DNA of 12,043 nt from CAZRZN01 sp964604565 (GCA_964604565.1 CAZRZN010000119.1:1-12043), one strand, 5' to 3'; shown: positions 1 through 6,566, counted from the stretch's first letter. The notes: generated by a model from the letters alone, not told the origin. Numbers and translations: made by a program.

Positions 1-2477
1 GCGCCCGGACCGCCTGCCCGAACAGCGCCGAAAGCGTTGGAAACACATCGCGGAACAGCCCCGAGACCCGCAGCGTCACGTCGATCCGGGGGCGGTCCAG
101 CTCGGCGATGGGCAGCACCTCGATGCCGCTGACCCGCTCCGATCCCGCGTCCCAGACCGGCCGCACGCCCAGCAGATGCAGCGCCATTGCGAACTCTTCG
201 CCGGCGGTGCGCATCGTGGCCGACCCCCAAAGATCGACGACCAGACCGCGCGGCCAGTCGCCCTCATCCTGCAAATGCCGGCGCACCAGTTCCCCGGCGA
301 GCTTCACCCCCTGCGCATGGGCGCTGCGCGTCGGGACGGATCGCGGGTCGGTGGTGTATAGGTTGCGGCCCGTGGGCAGCACATCCGTCCGTCCCCGATA
401 GGGCGAGCCAGAGGGCCCCGCGTCGATCCGGCGCCCGGCGAGGGCATCCGTCAGCGCCCGCCGCTCCGCCCGCGCCGACGACGCGATGTCAAAAGACGTG
501 GTCGTTGTCGCTGCTTCATCCGGCGCCCTGCCCCAGACATGCAGCCCATCGCCGAACTGGCTTTCCTTCACATCGCAGACAAAGCGGTCAATGCGGGTGA
601 TCGCGTCCGCCGCGCAACCATCGACATCAATCCCCAGATCGCCCTCAACACCGACAGCCTGCGCCTCGCTTCGAATATCCCCAACGAGGCGGTCGCGCCG
701 CTTGGGATCCAGCCCGTCGGCATTGGAAAACTCATCCAGCAAGGCCTCCAGCCGCGCCAGACGCTCCGGCGTTTCGGACCGGCGCAGCGGCGGCGGCACA
801 TGGCCCAGCGTGACCGCCCCGATGCGGCGCTTGGCCTGCGCGGCCTCGCCAGGATCGTTTACGATGAACGGATAAAGAACCGGCAGATCGCCCACCAGCG
901 CCTCCGGCCAGCAGGCCTCCGACAGGGCCACGGATTTGCCCGGCAACCATTCCAGCGTGCCATGCGCGCCGATATGGATCAGCGCGTCCGCCCGGGTTTG
1001 CAGCCAGAGGTAAAAGGCGACATAGCCATGCCGCGGCACCCGCGACAGATCGTGATATTCGGCGTCACGCAGGGCGGGCNNNNNNNNNNNNNNNNNNNNN
1101 NNNNNNNNNNNNNNNNNNNNNNNNNNNNNNNNNNNNNNNNNNNNNNNNNNNNNNNNNNNNNNNNNNNNNNNNNNNNNNNGCCGAGGCGGAGGCCAGCGCA
1201 TCCAGCCCGACCGCATGTGCCAGGTTCCACGCCCGCCCGGGATAGGTCGACAAGACCAAGGCCACCCGCCGGTCCGCGGGCCGGCGCGCCCATAACCGGT
1301 GCCAGCGTGCCACCCGGTCGGCGACGGCCGCCACACGCCCGGCATGCGGCGCATGGGCAAATCGGGCAAATTGCAGATCCGGGTCCCGCGCCTGCGGCTC
1401 CTTGAAGGATGCAACCCCGGCAAACAGCCGCCCGTCCACCTCCGGCAGAACCACATGCATTGCCAGGTCGGCGGGGGACAGGCCCCGCTCAGCCTCCTCC
1501 CAGGCCGCCCGTGTCGAGGTCGCAAGGGCAACCTGAAACACCGGAACCCCGGCCGCGTCCAGCGGCGACGCCCCCTGCGCCCCGCGTCCCGAAAAGGACG
1601 TCGCGTTGACGATCGCCACCGGCGCCAGATGGGCCACCTGCCGCGCCATCCACTCCGCCGCGCCCGGCGCCTTCAGCGAGGGCGCAAAAAGCCCCATCAC
1701 CGCGAACCCGCGGGCGCGCAGCGCCGCCATCATCGCCTCCACGGGGGCCAGATCTGCGGCCACCAGATAAGACCGGTAGAACACTACCAACACCAGCGGC
1801 GGCTTCTTCGGGCCCGAAATATCCTCGGGGGGGCTCCCCGCAGGGGAGTGGGGGGCAGACGGCCCCCCTCCGACAGCGGCCTCCGGAAGAGCCGCCAGAA
1901 CCGGGCAGCAAACGCCCGTCTCCGGCAGCCATCCTCCGACCACCGGCAAGGTCTTGGCTCCCTTGACCGGTCCGGCATACAGCCCCGCGGCCAGCGCCAT
2001 CTGCGCCAGCGCGGCCTGCGCGGCGACGGCACCGCCAGCGTCGCACAGATGCTGCAACCGCCTCAGGGTCGACAATGGCAGGGTCGAGATCTCGTCCAGC
2101 CGCGGATCCGCCCGCCCGTCTGCCGGAAGAACCGCCAGCGCGATCCCGCGCGCCCGGGCAAGCACCTCGATCTGCTGCAACCCGTAGGGCCAGTAGGAAA
2201 CTCCGCCGATCAACCGGATCAGGATGCCCCTGGCACCCGCCAGCGTCTGTTCGACATAGGTATCGACGGACAGCGGATGTTTCAGCGCGGCGATATTGGC
2301 CAGCCGCAGCGACGGCATCCGCCCATCTCGTCCCCCGCCACGGTCCCATCCCGCCGCAAAGGCCCCGAGGTCGGAGTCTGAGAGCGACAACACCACAAGA
2401 TCGGCCGGGCTTTGCGCCAGATCCGTGGGTGTTTCGGTTTCCTCCAACCCGTGGCTTTCGCGAAAGATGACGTGCAT
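1..2477 (-). CDS. cobN: Cobaltochelatase large subunit CobN (3' end outside window, internal assembly gap)
   Basis: CobN is the large subunit of the ATP-dependent cobaltochelatase that inserts Co2+ into hydrogenobyrinic acid a,c-diamide in the aerobic B12 pathway. The start is ATG at 2477, with AAGGAG at 2487-2482. The N-terminal 432 codons show family signatures: QSPADLVVLSLSDSDLG, PSLRLANIAALKHPLSVDTYVE, SYWPYGLQQIE, VFYRSYLVAADLAPVEA and VALVLSTYPGR. Beyond the N gap, reading resumes without a stop to position 1, with HGYVAFYLWLQ, HIGAHGTLEWLPGK, LYPFIVNDPGEAAQAKRR, YRGRTDVLPTGRNLYTTDPR and GSATMRTAGEEFAMALHLLG, all CobN hallmarks. About 360 codons are seen there; the family is about 1200-1280 residues, so the C-terminus lies outside. 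The two parts are in different frames across the 100 Ns, which I attribute to the placeholder gap and not to a mutation. A palindromic repeat is inserted in frame at 1803-1868. It is the last visible gene of the riboswitch operon, 42 nt after cobW. Confidence 0.95.
1080..1179. other. 100-N assembly gap inside cobN
   Basis: Exactly 100 ambiguous bases, the usual placeholder for a gap of unknown size. Codon phase on both sides of cobN requires the real gap to be a multiple of three, which 100 is not. In CobN the flanking motifs (GLDALASAS on one side, YHDLSRVPRHGYVAFYLWL on the other) are normally separated by well over 100 residues. The missing DNA is therefore probably about 0.4-0.5 kb. Confidence 0.95.
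1803..1868 (-). repeat. Palindromic intergenic-type repeat inserted in frame within cobN
   Basis: Two adjacent GC hairpins lie here: GGGGGGC (1850-1856) pairs with GCCCCCC (1862-1868) around a 5-nt loop, and CTCCCC (1834-1839) pairs with GGGGAG (1843-1848) around a 3-nt loop. They are followed on the minus strand by GAGGATATTTCGGGCCCGAA and AGAAG. From memory, hairpins ending in a GAGGATATTT-like tail and AGAAG are a common dispersed intergenic repeat in Rhodobacterales; copy number could not be checked here. The repeat is read through in cobN as a Gly/Pro/Ser-rich stretch (GGGPSAPHSPAGSPPEDIS), just before the conserved VFYRSYL block, so it sits in an inter-domain linker. Confidence 0.6.
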
Positions 2478-2481
2478 GACA

Positions 2482-2487
2482 CTCCTT
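2482..2487 (-). promoter_or_regulatory. Shine-Dalgarno site of cobN
   Basis: AAGGAG on the minus strand, 4 nt before the ATG at 2477. It fixes the cobN start and indicates independent initiation 42 nt after the cobW stop, in contrast to the overlap-coupled genes upstream. Confidence 0.75.
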
Positions 2488-2519
2488 GACCGCTGACGGC
2501 AGACCGGCCTTCCCCTGCG

Positions 2520-3575
2520 TTACTCCGCCGCTTGCCGGGCGGCCCCCAGCGCCGCGTGGATCGCTTCGGGGCGAATGTCATCATGTTCGGCAATGACGAC
2601 CAGCCGACCCTGCCGGGCTTCTCCGGGGGCCCATGGGCGGTCGTATTGGTGCCGCACCCGCGCGCCCACCGCCTGCACCAGCAGGCGCATCGGCTTGCCC
2701 GCGACGGAGGCATAGCCCTTGACCCGCAGGATGTTCTGGGTCTTTGCCAGATCCTCGATCCGACCCACCAGATCTGCGGGGGAGGCAACCTCCGGGATCT
2801 CCACCACGATGCTTTCGAAATCGTCATGCTCGTGGTCGTCGTGATCGTCGTGATGTGAGGGGCGCGCGTCCATGTCGTCCTCTGCCGCGGCCTCAAGGCC
2901 GAGAATCACGCGCGGATCGACGATGCCTTCGGCCACCTCGATCACCGGCAGAGGGCGCGGCGCCTCTGCGGCGATCAGCGCCTTGGCGCGTGCCACGCCC
3001 TCGGGACCGGCCAGATCGGGCTTGGTCAGCAGGATGATGTCCGCGCAGGAGATCTGATCGCCAAAGACTTCCGACAGCGGGGTCTCGTGGTCGATGCTGT
3101 CATCCGCAAGCCGCTGCGCGTCCACCGCCGCCACATCCGTCGCGAACCGTCCCGCGGCCACGGCCTCGGCGTCGGCCAGCGCGATCACGCCGTCCACGGT
3201 GATCTTCGAACGGATATCTGGCCAGTCGAAGGCCTTCAGAAGCGGTTTGGGCAACGCAAGGCCGCTGGTCTCGATCAGGATATGCTCGGGGCGCGGGTCC
3301 AGCGCCATCAATGCCTCGATCGTCGGGATAAAATCATCGGCGACGGTGCAGCAGATGCAGCCGTTGGCCAGTTCCATGATGTTCTCCGCCGGGCAATCGG
3401 GGATCGCGCAGCCCTTCAGGATCTCCCCGTCCACGCCGACATCGCCGAATTCGTTGACCACCACGGCCAGCCGCTTGCCGCCGGGGTTCTGGATCAGGTG
3501 GCTGATCAGCGTCGTCTTGCCCGACCCGAGAAAGCCGGTAATGACGGTGACGGGAAGCTTGGCGAGATCGGTCAT
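2520..3575 (-). CDS. cobW: CobW-family GTP-dependent metal chaperone
   Basis: A 351-residue G3E-family P-loop GTPase of the CobW group, which is thought to deliver cobalt for corrin synthesis. Visible motifs are Walker A GFLGSGKT (14-21), the metal-binding CxCC motif (Cys73, Cys75, Cys76 in GCICCTV), ETSGLALP in the switch region and TKPD (184-187) as the guanine-specificity motif. A His/Asp-rich metal-binding stretch follows at about 241-252 (HHDDHDDHEHDD), then the C-terminal CobW_C domain. The start is ATG at 3575; its first bases overlap the stop of the DUF1636 gene (ATGA), which implies translational coupling. cobN follows directly, so the expected role is supplying Co2+ to the chelatase. 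Length and motif order are normal for CobW. The assignment is firm; metal specificity is inferred from context. Confidence 0.95.
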   Translation of the reverse strand: MTDLAKLPVTVITGFLGSGKTTLISHLIQNPGGKRLAVVVNEFGDVGVDGEILKGCAIPDCPAENIMELANGCICCTVADDFIPTIEALMALDPRPEHILIETSGLALPKPLLKAFDWPDIRSKITVDGVIALADAEAVAAGRFATDVAAVDAQRLADDSIDHETPLSEVFGDQISCADIILLTKPDLAGPEGVARAKALIAAEAPRPLPVIEVAEGIVDPRVILGLEAAAEDDMDARPSHHDDHDDHEHDDFESIVVEIPEVASPADLVGRIEDLAKTQNILRVKGYASVAGKPMRLLVQAVGARVRHQYDRPWAPGEARQGRLVVIAEHDDIRPEAIHAALGAARQAAE

Positions 3576-3970
3576 GTCTTGTCCTCTTCGGGCGTTTGTT
3601 CCGGCGGGATCCGCGCGATGCAATTGCGTTTGAAATGTTCTGGCCGCGCGCGCCACGGGATCAGCCCGTCCGCGCTGGCATGATACAGCGCCGCCCCCTC
3701 GGCCAGCAGGTCGGAATGCGACCCTTCGTGGAGATTTCCGTACACATAGGTCCAGCGGTCCGGGCCGCCGCGCAGCGCGACCGAACAGCCGTGGTCGCAG
3801 TTCTGAAGACATTCCACCGGGCGCAGCGTCACACCCTCCGGCAGGCCTCGCGCCGCCAGCGCGTCGTGCAGGCGCTGACCGGGACGGATGCCGCCCTCCG
3901 GCACGTCCTCTCCGCGGCGGCATTTCACGCAGACAAGCAATTCGGCGGGTGCAGGCCGACCATTTGTCAT
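3572..3970 (-). CDS. DUF1636 family cysteine-rich, ferredoxin-like protein
   Basis: A 132-residue protein with a thioredoxin-fold ferredoxin-like cysteine pattern: LLVCVKC near the N-terminus (Cys14, Cys17) and CLQNCDHGCSVAL in the middle. These are the signature of DUF1636, a family annotated as metal-binding and often found next to cobW/cobN in alphaproteobacteria. Biochemical function is unknown; binding of a 2Fe-2S cluster or of cobalt is inferred from the cysteines and neighbours only. I chose ATG 3970 over the GTG at 4000 because the family sequence begins about ten residues before VCVKC. ATG 3970 also overlaps the stop of the upstream small ORF (ATGA) and has no good Shine-Dalgarno of its own. 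The gene overlaps cobW by four bases. Confidence 0.88.
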   Translation of the reverse strand: MTNGRPAPAELLVCVKCRRGEDVPEGGIRPGQRLHDALAARGLPEGVTLRPVECLQNCDHGCSVALRGGPDRWTYVYGNLHEGSHSDLLAEGAALYHASADGLIPWRARPEHFKRNCIARIPPEQTPEEDKT

Positions 3971-4083
3971 CGGCGCACCGCGTGCGTACGATCCGGGCAC
4001 AGCACCCGGTCACTGCTGCCCTGCGCCGCGGGCTGCGGCCTCATCCGGGGGAAATTTGCGGACACATCCCGTGCCGTTATCAT
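3967..4083 (-). CDS. Small ORF (38 aa) between the B12 riboswitch and the DUF1636 gene
   Basis: ATG at 4083 lies 7 nt after a very strong Shine-Dalgarno (GGAGGAGG, 4098-4091), the best in this operon. The frame ends with TGA at 3969-3967, overlapping the DUF1636 ATG as ATGA. The peptide starts MITARDVSAN and ends THAVRR. It is basic, has one Cys (29) and one His (34), and shows no membrane segment or recognised domain. It does not resemble CbtB, the small His-rich membrane protein often found after B12 riboswitches. Position suggests a leader cistron: ribosomes load here under riboswitch control and pass to DUF1636 by coupling. The ribosome site and overlap are visible; translation, and any function of the peptide, are inferred. 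Confidence 0.55.
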   Translation of the reverse strand: MITARDVSANFPRMRPQPAAQGSSDRVLCPDRTHAVRR

Positions 4084-4090
4084 GATCCGA

Positions 4091-4098
4091 CCTCCTCC
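4091..4098 (-). promoter_or_regulatory. Strong Shine-Dalgarno of the riboswitch-controlled leader ORF
   Basis: GGAGGAGG on the minus strand, 7 nt before ATG 4083. Its first two G bases lie in the 3' arm of the hairpin at 4097-4114. It is the only strong ribosome site between the riboswitch and cobW, so it probably decides translation of the small ORF and, by coupling, of DUF1636 and cobW. Confidence 0.65.
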
Positions 4099-4114
4099 GG
4101 GGCACCCCGCCCGG
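4097..4114 (-). promoter_or_regulatory. Candidate riboswitch expression-platform hairpin
   Basis: On the minus strand CCGGG (4114-4110) pairs with CCCGG (4101-4097) around an 8-nt loop, CGGGGUGC. The 3' arm runs into the Shine-Dalgarno GGAGGAGG. There is no U-run, so this is not an intrinsic terminator; control of ribosome access is more likely. The loop sequence GGUG could pair with CACU of the riboswitch L5 segment (GCCACUGG), the kind of loop-loop contact known from B12 riboswitches. Pairing was judged by eye only. Confidence 0.4.
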
Positions 4115-4131
4115 GTTGACAGTTGCGCTGC

Positions 4132-4297
4132 GATGGCAGGTCTCCTGGCTCGCGGATCAGCATGCCCTCACGCCTTCCCGGTCAGACGACCAGTGGCATG
4201 TTGCAAGGGCACTTTCCGCTCACAGTTGCGGGGGCAGCCGCGGAATGTCACCGCGTTCCCTGTTGTCATCCCCGAACGTTGACCCGGGGAAACCATC
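4132..4297 (-). ncRNA. Cobalamin (AdoCbl) riboswitch controlling the DUF1636-cobW-cobN operon
   Basis: All core conserved blocks occur in order on the minus strand. P1 is GATGG (4297-4293), which pairs with CCATC (4136-4132). Then come ACAGGGAA, GGTGACATTCCGCGG, the strongly conserved GCTGCCCCCGCAACTGT (4238-4222) followed by GAGCGG, and GCCACTGG with CCGGGAAGGCG. The B12 box AGCCAGGAGACCTGCC is at 4150-4135. The element lies about 50 nt upstream of the small ORF start, so binding of adenosylcobalamin should switch off the cobalt-insertion operon, most likely by blocking translation because no terminator is seen. The identification is based on sequence motifs and is very secure; the ligand form is assumed from the consensus type. 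Confidence 0.96.
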
Positions 4298-4305
4298 ATG
4301 CTCCT

Positions 4306-4334
4306 GTGGTGGGCCAGCACGCCCGCCTTGTCAA
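4306..4334 (-). promoter_or_regulatory. Candidate promoter of the riboswitch operon
   Basis: A perfect TTGACA -35 box is at 4334-4329 on the minus strand. With a 17-nt spacer the -10 position falls on CACCAC (4311-4306), which is a poor match. A start about 7 nt later would be near 4299, almost exactly at the first base of riboswitch helix P1. That positional fit is the main support. Confidence 0.35.
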
Positions 4335-4347
4335 TCGCGAAGGCGCA

Positions 4348-4376
4348 TTGACGGGGGCGCGTCTCGATGCAATTCC
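4348..4376 (+). promoter_or_regulatory. Candidate cobO promoter
   Basis: TTGACG (4348-4353) as -35, a 17-nt spacer, and AATTCC (4371-4376) as a weak -10. Transcription would begin near 4383, giving a short leader to the ATG at 4406. The box is back to back with the TTGACA of the opposite strand, 13 bp away. No riboswitch is present on this arm. Confidence 0.3.
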
Positions 4377-4405
4377 TCGCAAAGCAAGCCCGGGAAAAAA
4401 GCGCC

Positions 4406-5014
4406 ATGGACGAGACCACGACCCGCCACAACGAAAAGATGCGCCGCATCAAGGCCGCGCGCGACGAAATGATGAAGACCAAGACCGAGGAAAAGGGCCT
4501 GATCATGGTCCATACCGGTCCCGGCAAGGGCAAGTCGTCCTCGGGCTTCGGCATGATCCTGCGTTGCATCGCGCATGGAATGCCCTGTTCCGTCGTGCAA
4601 TTCATCAAGGGCAACTGGGAAACGGGCGAAAAGAGTTTCCTGCGCGAACGCTTTGCCGGGGAGTGCCGGTTTTTCGTCTCCGGCGAAGGGTTTACCTGGG
4701 AAACCCAGGATCGGGAGCGGGACGTGGCCGCCGCGCAGAACGGCTGGAAGATCGCGCAGGGCCAGATCCTCGACCCGGACATCCGCTTCGTCTTGCTGGA
4801 TGAGATAAACATCGCACTGCGTTACGATTACCTCGACATCGACGAGGTGGTCGATTTCCTGCTGACGCAGAAGCCCGAGATGACCCACGTCTGCCTGACC
4901 GGCCGCAACGCCAAGCCCGAATTGATCGAGGCCGCCGATCTGGTCACGGAGATGACGCTGGTCAAACATCCCTTCCGCGACGGCGTGAAGGCACAGAAAG
5001 GCATCGAATTCTAG
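4406..5014 (+). CDS. cobO: Cob(I)yrinic acid a,c-diamide adenosyltransferase
   Basis: CobO (BtuR/CobA family) transfers the 5'-deoxyadenosyl group of ATP to the corrin cobalt. The 202-residue product has a charged N-terminus (DETTTRHNEKMRRIKAARDEM), the family's P-loop GPGKGKSS (38-45), FIKGNWETGE, GEGFTWETQ, VLLDEINIALRYDYLD and the C-terminal VCLTGRNAKPELIEAADLVTEM block, ending in KAQKGIEF. An in-frame ATG exists at 4367. I prefer 4406 because related CobO proteins begin just before RHNEKM, a GGGA lies 10 nt upstream, and the candidate promoter would overlap the longer start. It heads a plus-strand cluster with a DUF1289 protein, a HAD phosphatase and cobQ. Confidence 0.95.
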   Translation: MDETTTRHNEKMRRIKAARDEMMKTKTEEKGLIMVHTGPGKGKSSSGFGMILRCIAHGMPCSVVQFIKGNWETGEKSFLRERFAGECRFFVSGEGFTWETQDRERDVAAAQNGWKIAQGQILDPDIRFVLLDEINIALRYDYLDIDEVVDFLLTQKPEMTHVCLTGRNAKPELIEAADLVTEMTLVKHPFRDGVKAQKGIEF

Positions 5015-5055
5015 GCCATGCACCCGTCCTATCGTCATCCCCGGGGTCCGCTGAC

Positions 5056-5961
5056 ATGAGCCGGATGGACCGCCTCCCCCCCGCCAGCCCCTGCATCGGA
5101 CGCTGCGTGATAGACGAGTCGGCGCGGCTGTGCACCGGCTGTGCGCGTTCGCTGGACGAGATCGCGGTCTGGGGCAGCGCCACGGATGATTTTCGGGCGG
5201 AGGTTTGGGCGGCCCTGCCCGCCCGCGGTGCGCGGCTTGGCCTGCGGAGCCGTCGGTTGTCATGGCGCGGGGACCGGTTGTTGTCGGAAACCGCGCGTCG
5301 CCTGACCGATGAGGGCGCGCGGCTGGTCGCGGGGGTCTGGGGCGCCTCCGGCGAGCTGATGCGCTTGGCGGATACCCCGGCCAGTGCTTCGATCGGAGAC
5401 GATTTCCTGACGCTGACCGTTCAGGGCGCAGCCCTGCGGCTGGAGGCCACGCCATACCTGACCGCCTTCGAGATCGATCGCCCGGCAGAGGCCCCGTTGC
5501 TGGCGCTGGCCGTGCCGCAGGGCCGTGCCTTTCGCAACGCGGCGCGCCAGCTCACCGCGCTTGGCCCGGATGAGGCGTCCCTGCTCACGCGGGATGCCGG
5601 CGGTGCGCGGTATGACCTTGGCCTCGGGCGGGGCGCTGCACGCTTTACCGTGCGCTGCGACAGGGATCTTGCGGCCTACCTTGCACGTTGCGCCGGTCAA
5701 CCCTGGCCGGATCACCTGACCCATGTCGGTCAGCCGCTGCATCTGGCCAGCCCGGTTCGGGTCATTGAGACACCCTGCCTGCGGCTGGAGATCGACGCGC
5801 TGATCCCGCCACCCGATGGGGCGTCGCCGGACGGTCCGCACACCCATCTTCTGCCCGACCACATCGCGCAGGGACTGGACACGCCACCGACCGTGGCACT
5901 GCCCGAGGGCTATGTGCTGAGCGCGCTGATCTACCCCCCGTCATTCTCCCCCCGGTCATGA
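5056..5961 (+). CDS. DUF1289-domain protein with a large unrecognised C-terminal region
   Basis: A 301-residue protein. Residues 11-45 carry the DUF1289 cysteine signature (PCIGRCVIDE, then LCTGCARSLDEIAVW) with Cys13, Cys17, Cys26 and Cys29, usually described as a small putative Fe-S or metal-binding domain. Stand-alone DUF1289 proteins are typically about 60-90 residues. Here about 250 more residues follow that I do not recognise; they include RGARLGLRSRRLSWRG, GQPLHLASPVRVIETPCLRL and PDGPHTHLLPDHI. No signal peptide or membrane helix is seen. ATG 5056 has only a weak ribosome site and ATG 5065 is an alternative. Its last bases overlap the HAD gene (ATGA), and it sits between cobO and cobQ, suggesting a B12-linked role that remains unknown. 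Confidence 0.85.
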   Translation: MSRMDRLPPASPCIGRCVIDESARLCTGCARSLDEIAVWGSATDDFRAEVWAALPARGARLGLRSRRLSWRGDRLLSETARRLTDEGARLVAGVWGASGELMRLADTPASASIGDDFLTLTVQGAALRLEATPYLTAFEIDRPAEAPLLALAVPQGRAFRNAARQLTALGPDEASLLTRDAGGARYDLGLGRGAARFTVRCDRDLAAYLARCAGQPWPDHLTHVGQPLHLASPVRVIETPCLRLEIDALIPPPDGASPDGPHTHLLPDHIAQGLDTPPTVALPEGYVLSALIYPPSFSPRS

Positions 5962-6566
5962 CGCCCGATCTTGTCGTCTGGGATTTCGACGGCGTGCTCA
6001 ACGCCGAACCGCCCGGCGAACCCTTTGGCTGGGTGGCGGATATGGACCGGACGCTTGGCCTGTCCTCCGACGCGTTCCGCGCATTTCTCAACCAGCCCGG
6101 ACAGGCGGCAAAGGTTCTGCGCGGGCAGGTGTCGCTGGAGGCCCAGCTGGACGCCTGGCTGCGCGACCAGCCGGTCGACCTGAGCGCCAAGGACTTGCTG
6201 GCGCATTGGCTGAAGGCCGAGGCCCGTCCCGATCCGGAGGTCATCGGCTGGCTGGACCAAAGCCCGCTAAGGGCGGTGATCGGCACCAACAATCCTGCGC
6301 CGCGTGCCGATTACATCATGGACGTCATGGGCTTCGCGGAGAAAGTTGAGACGATCTTTGCTTCCGGCCCCTTGGGCGCGGCCAAGCCGGATCCGGGTTT
6401 CTTTGCCACGATCGAACGCTGGGCGGACGCGCCGCCGGCGCGCCTGCTCCTGATCGACGACAACCGCGCGAACGTGGCGGCCGCCTCGGCGCGGGGTTGG
6501 CAGACCTTTCTGTTCGACGCGCGGTCGCGTGCCGGCCTGCCCGCCCGGCTGGGAATCGCGCAATGA
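5958..6566 (+). CDS. HAD-family (subfamily IA-like) phosphatase
   Basis: A 202-residue haloacid dehalogenase-fold hydrolase with all four catalytic motifs: DFDGV with nucleophile Asp9 and acid/base Asp11; Thr110 in IGTNNP as motif II; Lys143 in AAKPDPGFF as motif III; and LLIDDNRAN with Asp167-Asp168 as motif IV. A helical cap lies between motifs I and II, as in phosphoglycolate phosphatase-like enzymes. The substrate is unknown. The gene overlaps the DUF1289 gene and cobQ by ATGA at both ends, so it is firmly embedded in the B12 operon. A phosphatase of the alpha-ribazole phosphate type (cobC) already exists nearby, so a different substrate or a repair role is possible; that is inference. 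Confidence 0.9.
   Translation: MTPDLVVWDFDGVLNAEPPGEPFGWVADMDRTLGLSSDAFRAFLNQPGQAAKVLRGQVSLEAQLDAWLRDQPVDLSAKDLLAHWLKAEARPDPEVIGWLDQSPLRAVIGTNNPAPRADYIMDVMGFAEKVETIFASGPLGAAKPDPGFFATIERWADAPPARLLLIDDNRANVAAASARGWQTFLFDARSRAGLPARLGIAQ

Larger units (their letters stand above)
4298..4405. promoter_or_regulatory. Divergent intergenic region between the riboswitch operon and cobO
   Basis: No gene is supported here. The stretch holds GTCAA (4330-4334) and TTGAC (4348-4352), an inverted pair separated by 13 bp. It can be read as two back-to-back -35 boxes or as one operator for a dimeric regulator. With the riboswitch and its downstream leader, this makes up the 322 nt between the small ORF start and cobO. 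Confidence 0.4.

Noticed and set aside
539..1405. Long plus-strand open frame through the N gap
   Set aside because: It is antisense to cobN, which has family motifs along its whole length; in GC-rich DNA such shadow frames are expected.
1299..2381. 360-codon plus-strand frame opposite cobN
   Set aside because: Arg/Gln/Pro-rich low-complexity translation with no recognisable motif, opposite the well-supported CobN N-terminal part.
3015..3026. TKPD instead of NKxD in the guanine-binding motif of CobW
   Set aside because: Threonine at this position is common in CobW-family GTPases, so it is not a sign of lost function.
3967..4083. Small ORF as a cbtB cobalt-transport gene
   Set aside because: It has no membrane helix and lacks the His-rich C-terminus of CbtB.
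5018..5059. 13-codon ORF between cobO and the DUF1289 gene, ending in an overlap with its ATG
   Set aside because: No ribosome site and no codon signal; the overlap is likely chance.
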